Positions 60,523-64,000 of a stretch of DNA of 64,000 nucleotides are shown here, one piece after another (the first letter of the stretch is position 1; each line of letters starts with the position of its first letter). The notes beneath the pieces were generated by a model. It was not told the origin of the DNA and searched no databases. It saw only the letters and a list, made by a program, of their open reading frames with translations. Made by a program: the position numbers and the translations under genes. The DNA is from Haloferacaceae archaeon B1-Br10_E2g22 (lineage in GTDB: Archaea > Halobacteriota > Halobacteria > Halobacteriales > Haloferacaceae), in NCBI GenBank assembly GCA_001563795.1, contig LKML01000002.1:1-64000 (forward strand). Reading direction: 5' to 3'.

Positions 60523-60976
60523 CCTCGGGGGCAACTCAAGGGAAATCAAAGATTTCCTGCATCCAGCACATCGCTTTGCGATTTGCGAGACCCCGAGGCT
60601 TCGCCGTTTAGGGTTCTGCACCGCACCCGCAGGCGAATTTAATTCCCTTTGCCCTTCCCGTAAGGGTCGGCTGGAATTAACACCCGAACACGCCGTTCGT
60701 GTCCGTGAAGGTCGGTCGCTCCACCACGACCCGATAGTACCCGTCTCACCACGCTATCGACGTGGGTTTTGAGAGACACCACATTTCCATTAGATTGTCT
60801 CAGTCAGCATTGGATGAAGCTCTTTAATCCGTCTTTTTAGTTTTCTGACTGTGCTTTATTGTATAAAAGGTGGTTAATTAAATGTTCGTGTCGGCTTCAC
60901 CCTCGGGGTCAAGTCGTTCGAGAATCTCCGATTCTCGTGATCACGGAAATCTTTGATTTCCGAACAACCCCGAGGC
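60523..60976. mobile_element. Noncoding element with two multi-hairpin blocks (possible IS200/IS605-derived MITE or structured RNA)
   Basis: Left block 60523-60598 and right block 60901-60976, each cctcgggg...ccccgagg enclosing two hairpins (ggaaatc-aaa-gatttcc and atcgc-ttt-gcgat; cgagaatc-tcc-gattctcg and cggaaatc-ttt-gatttccg). Between them ttaattcc...ggaattaa pairs around ccctt-cccgt-aaggg. Confidence 0.5.
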
Positions 60977-61054
60977 ACTCGCCTTGTTTATCTGTAGAAA
61001 CACTGCCAAGTGAGTTATGCTCGAGGCGTAGCCACTGTCTCAAAGAACCACAGA

Positions 61055-61438
61055 TTATATATCTTGGCTGGCTGCCGGCCACCCAAGTACGTCGCCGAAC
61101 TCATCGCGGAGCTTTTTGGTGTTGACCGGTTTGGTCACGTAGCCGTCAGCACCCGCTCTGGCTGCTTCTCGCATTTTTTCTTTCTGCTTGACACTTGTGA
61201 CCATCACAATAACCGTCTCTGGTGAAATTTCTTTGATGTTTTCGACCGCGGTGATACCGTCCATTTCGGGCATCATAATGTCCATCGTCACCACATCCGG
61301 CTGTTCTTTTTTGAACTGCTCGATGGCTTCCTTGCCGTTTTCGGCAGTGGCAACGATATCAAACCAGTCTTCGATAGTGTTCGAGACAATCGTTCGCTGG
61401 AACGACGAGTCGTCGACAACAAGTGCCCGATTGCTCAT
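61055..61438 (-). CDS. cheY: CheY-like response regulator
   Basis: ALVVDDSSFQRTIVSNTI...PDVVTMDIMMPEMDGITAVENIKEISPETVIVMVTSVKQKEKMREAARAGADGYVTKPV. Confidence 0.93.
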   Translation of the reverse strand: MSNRALVVDDSSFQRTIVSNTIEDWFDIVATAENGKEAIEQFKKEQPDVVTMDIMMPEMDGITAVENIKEISPETVIVMVTSVKQKEKMREAARAGADGYVTKPVNTKKLRDEFGDVLGWPAASQDI

Positions 61439-61666
61439 ACTGAACGATTATTGGGTAGATATATAGAAGTTACCACCGCTCGACTATTCTACGGTCGGGC
61501 TCCGTCTATGATTGGTTGTGGTATGCCCAATTACCATAAATTCAGTTAAATATGTTTGCCAGATAGCGGTGTGTACAGAGTATTGTCTAATTTTACGTTC
61601 AGTATTGCGTGATTGTTGGTGTAGTTAAATACTCGTGGTAATCACCACAGTCATTGGAGCGTTACT

Positions 61667-62599
61667 GTGAGGGAACCTGATACAAACGGCTCGGCTGCGG
61701 ACTCAGCAACCCGCCGGAGTCTGCTGAAACGAGCTGGTGGTCTTATGACCGCACCGTTCGGCCTTGGAGTGAGTGCGTACGGCGTAGATCGCTCTTACCA
61801 GGATGTTGATGAGGACGGCATTCCGGACTCTCTGGAGCGGTCGGCCGAGTTCAACAGCTGGATACACTCGATTTTCGGCGATCAGTTTACCGGGCTTGAT
61901 CCGTCACGTCGAGACCTGTTGGTCGATGTGCGGTACGTTGGCGAGTGGTCTGTCTCAGATACCACACGCCAACTCATTGTCAAGCGGTTTCGAGAACACG
62001 GTATTCACATGCAGTGGCTCGAGTATCCGAAGCGGTACGACCAGCAAGCCTTCGAACACCAGTATGGATACAACGCCAAACGGATTCTGTGGTCGCCGCG
62101 AAGCTTCTATCGACAAACAATCGAATCGCGGCTCAAAAACGTCGCCTTTCAGTTAATCGTCGTCCCTGGATTTGCTGGCGGCCCGCACGAACGAAGACTC
62201 TACAGTCCTGCAACCGCGGCTCACGGCAGCGCCTCCGAAGGATACGTCAACGGCCTCAACACCGGTAACCGGGCGGTGGTCGCCAGCCGGTACAGCCACG
62301 AGATCGAGGCCAAACTGATTCTCCACGAGATTGCCCACTACGCGCTGTGTCACAGCACAGATCCGACCAACACAGGCGTGATGGGAACCAACGAAGAGAT
62401 CGATCTGATGGAATACGAGTGGGCGAAGCTCCGAACCGGGCTTGGTGCGATTCGTGATACGACGGGCGTCGACGTGCTTTTGCGGCGATGTCTCTGGGAC
62501 GAACTCCAGCCCGCACAGTTCCGACTGCCGCCGAACCGTTTTGGGAACCTCGGTTGTCCGGGCTGTCAGGCCCACGACTCTCAGACCTCTCGAATGTGA
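61667..62599 (+). CDS. Secreted putative zinc metalloprotease (HEIAH motif)
   Basis: GTG start; ATRRSLLKRAGGLMTAPFGLG Tat-like signal; EAKLILHEIAHYALCHS...GVMGTNEEIDLMEYEW. Confidence 0.7.
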   Translation: MREPDTNGSAADSATRRSLLKRAGGLMTAPFGLGVSAYGVDRSYQDVDEDGIPDSLERSAEFNSWIHSIFGDQFTGLDPSRRDLLVDVRYVGEWSVSDTTRQLIVKRFREHGIHMQWLEYPKRYDQQAFEHQYGYNAKRILWSPRSFYRQTIESRLKNVAFQLIVVPGFAGGPHERRLYSPATAAHGSASEGYVNGLNTGNRAVVASRYSHEIEAKLILHEIAHYALCHSTDPTNTGVMGTNEEIDLMEYEWAKLRTGLGAIRDTTGVDVLLRRCLWDELQPAQFRLPPNRFGNLGCPGCQAHDSQTSRM

Positions 62600-64000
62600 A
62601 CCGCCTCGTCGGTGATCGACTCGATCTGGTCGGCCTCGACTGGATTGGTGTCTTCGTCGGCTTCGCCCCACTCGAAGGCGGCTTTGATGCGGTCGGTCAG
62701 CGACGGATGCGGCTCGACGTACAGCGTTTCGCCCTGTACGTCGCTGACCATTCCAACCTCCTCGTCGCCCGAGACGACTGTTTTGCCGATTTCGGCTTCG
62801 GTTGGGTGGTCTGTGTGTTCTTCCTCGCTAGCTCGCTGATCAGTTGAGGCTCCAGCCTCGCCGCCGGCCACTACACCGGTTTCAGCATCGGCCGGATGGG
62901 ACTGCTCGCTGGCGGCTGCGGTCGTATCGGCGGATTCGGCTTCCTCGGTTCCTGCCTGGACGCTCGCCGGTTCCGAGAGCAGTAGCTCTTCGTCGGCCTC
63001 TCGGTCGACAATCGCACGTTCGATGATTTGACTTCGGCCGTCGATCGCCTCGAGTAGCTGGCTGTCGGCGATCTCGCAAGTTAGCTGTCGGCGTTCAGTA
63101 GAGTAAGTCTCAACAACACGTCGTTCGACAAACTGGCTGCGGATCACATCGCCTTCGGTTCGCTCGCTGGTGATCGCACCGCTCGGGATGGCTTCGCGGG
63201 TTGTGGTTTCGGCTGCTTGCTCGGCGAGGTCTCCTTCGATCAGGTCGCTTTCGAGAATCGTCTCTTCGACTCCCTCGATATCAATATCGACTGCATCGCT
63301 TTCGACCGTATCCGATTCGACAATATCTCGGTCTACAACCCGACTTTCGACGGTTTTGCGGTCGAAAACCTCTGTTTTCGTCCGGACAGAATCCTGTAGG
63401 TCGAGCCGAACGTGTTCGTCAGTTGCCAACCCAGCAGGCGTTTCGATTGATCGCTCGACGGGTGAGTGTGCTGGTGTCTCCGATGCTGTCGATGGGTCGT
63501 CTGCACTCGAGCGAGCGGGTTCAGTCTCGTCGTCCGTGGCGTAGAGACTGCTGTCGTCGTCTCCGAGCATTTGCTCGTCATCCTCGTCACTCAAGATTCC
63601 GTCATCGTCGTCGCCGAGCATACTGTCGTCATCCTCGTGGCCAAGCATCCCTTCGTCATCGTCGTCGCTCAAGATTCCGTCATCGTCGTCGCCGAGCATA
63701 CTGTCGTCATCTGTTGTTCTTTCATGCGGTTGCTTTCCAGAACCGGACGCAGTCTCGCCACTGAGTGTTGTTGTTACCTCGCTGTCGGTGAATGTGACAC
63801 CAACGAGTTCGCGCTGCTGTATCTCGTACTCAAGGAGATTCGTTTCGATAATCTCGCTGTCGACAATCTGGCTTTCGATTTGATCAGTTTCGACGATTGT
63901 TTTCTCGATGACTGTCGTCTCAGTGATCTCGCTTTCGACGACCTCGCCTTCGAGCAGTGACTGTTCGACCTCCGCGCTGTCGAGATCTGATCGCTCGAGG
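62581..64000 (-). CDS. PRC-barrel protein with long acidic, Val/Ile-rich repeat region (partial, continues past the right edge)
   Basis: Frame stays open from 63699 to 64000 (LERSDLDSAEVEQSLLEGEVVESEITETTVIEKTIVETDQIESQIVDSEIIETNLLEYEIQ...); C-terminal EIGKTVVSGDEEVGMVSDVQGETLYVEPHPSLTDRIKAAFEWGEAD is PRC-barrel-like. Confidence 0.7.
   Translation of the reverse strand, partial: LERSDLDSAEVEQSLLEGEVVESEITETTVIEKTIVETDQIESQIVDSEIIETNLLEYEIQQRELVGVTFTDSEVTTTLSGETASGSGKQPHERTTDDDSMLGDDDDGILSDDDDEGMLGHEDDDSMLGDDDDGILSDEDDEQMLGDDDSSLYATDDETEPARSSADDPSTASETPAHSPVERSIETPAGLATDEHVRLDLQDSVRTKTEVFDRKTVESRVVDRDIVESDTVESDAVDIDIEGVEETILESDLIEGDLAEQAAETTTREAIPSGAITSERTEGDVIRSQFVERRVVETYSTERRQLTCEIADSQLLEAIDGRSQIIERAIVDREADEELLLSEPASVQAGTEEAESADTTAAASEQSHPADAETGVVAGGEAGASTDQRASEEEHTDHPTEAEIGKTVVSGDEEVGMVSDVQGETLYVEPHPSLTDRIKAAFEWGEADEDTNPVEADQIESITDEAVHIREV
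63590..63711. repeat. Two copies of a 44-nt repeat, 78 nt apart
   Basis: ctcaagattccgtcatcgtcgtcgccgagcatactgtcgtcatc at 63590-63633 and 63668-63711; encodes 26-aa acidic repeats (DDDSMLGDDDDGILSD.DDE). Confidence 0.85.

Noticed and set aside
60515-60772. 85-aa plus-strand ORF
   Set aside because: Lies across the left hairpin block and interior stems of the noncoding element; basic, non-haloarchaeal composition.
1-64000. CRISPR arrays, rRNA and tRNA genes
   Set aside because: No regularly spaced direct repeats, rRNA-like blocks or obvious tRNA cloverleafs noticed by eye; tRNAscan-SE and Infernal would be decisive.

Overview
A 64 kb haloarchaeal chromosome window. Evidence for the assignment: acidic proteomes, Tat signals with lipoboxes, TFB, thermosome-type chaperonin, CDC48, HMG-CoA reductase and type 2 IPP isomerase. 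Most of it is ordinary protein-coding sequence. I saw no rRNA, tRNA or CRISPR array by eye. The first ~14 kb is accessory. It carries a VapBC/IS66 scar, a DUF4157 (eCIS-core) zincin-like protein, an unknown partner ORF, and a truncated paralogous C-terminal cassette that is itself ended by an IS5-type insertion. Further along are a formamidase, a divergent His/Cys-tailed chaperonin, tandem crcB genes, and a copper amine oxidase with an inverted C-terminal relic upstream. Other notable loci: a putative cyclic 2,3-diphosphoglycerate cluster followed by PHP phosphoesterases; an Hsp20-like/CDC48 overlapping pair; an ABC transporter plus eutB-eutC-eutA block without shell genes; HemAT; two divergent rhodaneses; a Dna2-like nuclease-helicase; a Tat-exported beta-helix protein with repeated C-terminal modules; a noncoding element with two multi-hairpin blocks (about 60.52-60.98 kb); and a partial, repeat-rich PRC-barrel protein running off the right edge. 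The best candidate for an undescribed system is the DUF4157 locus at 894-3835. All assignments come from reading motifs by eye; no database search was run.
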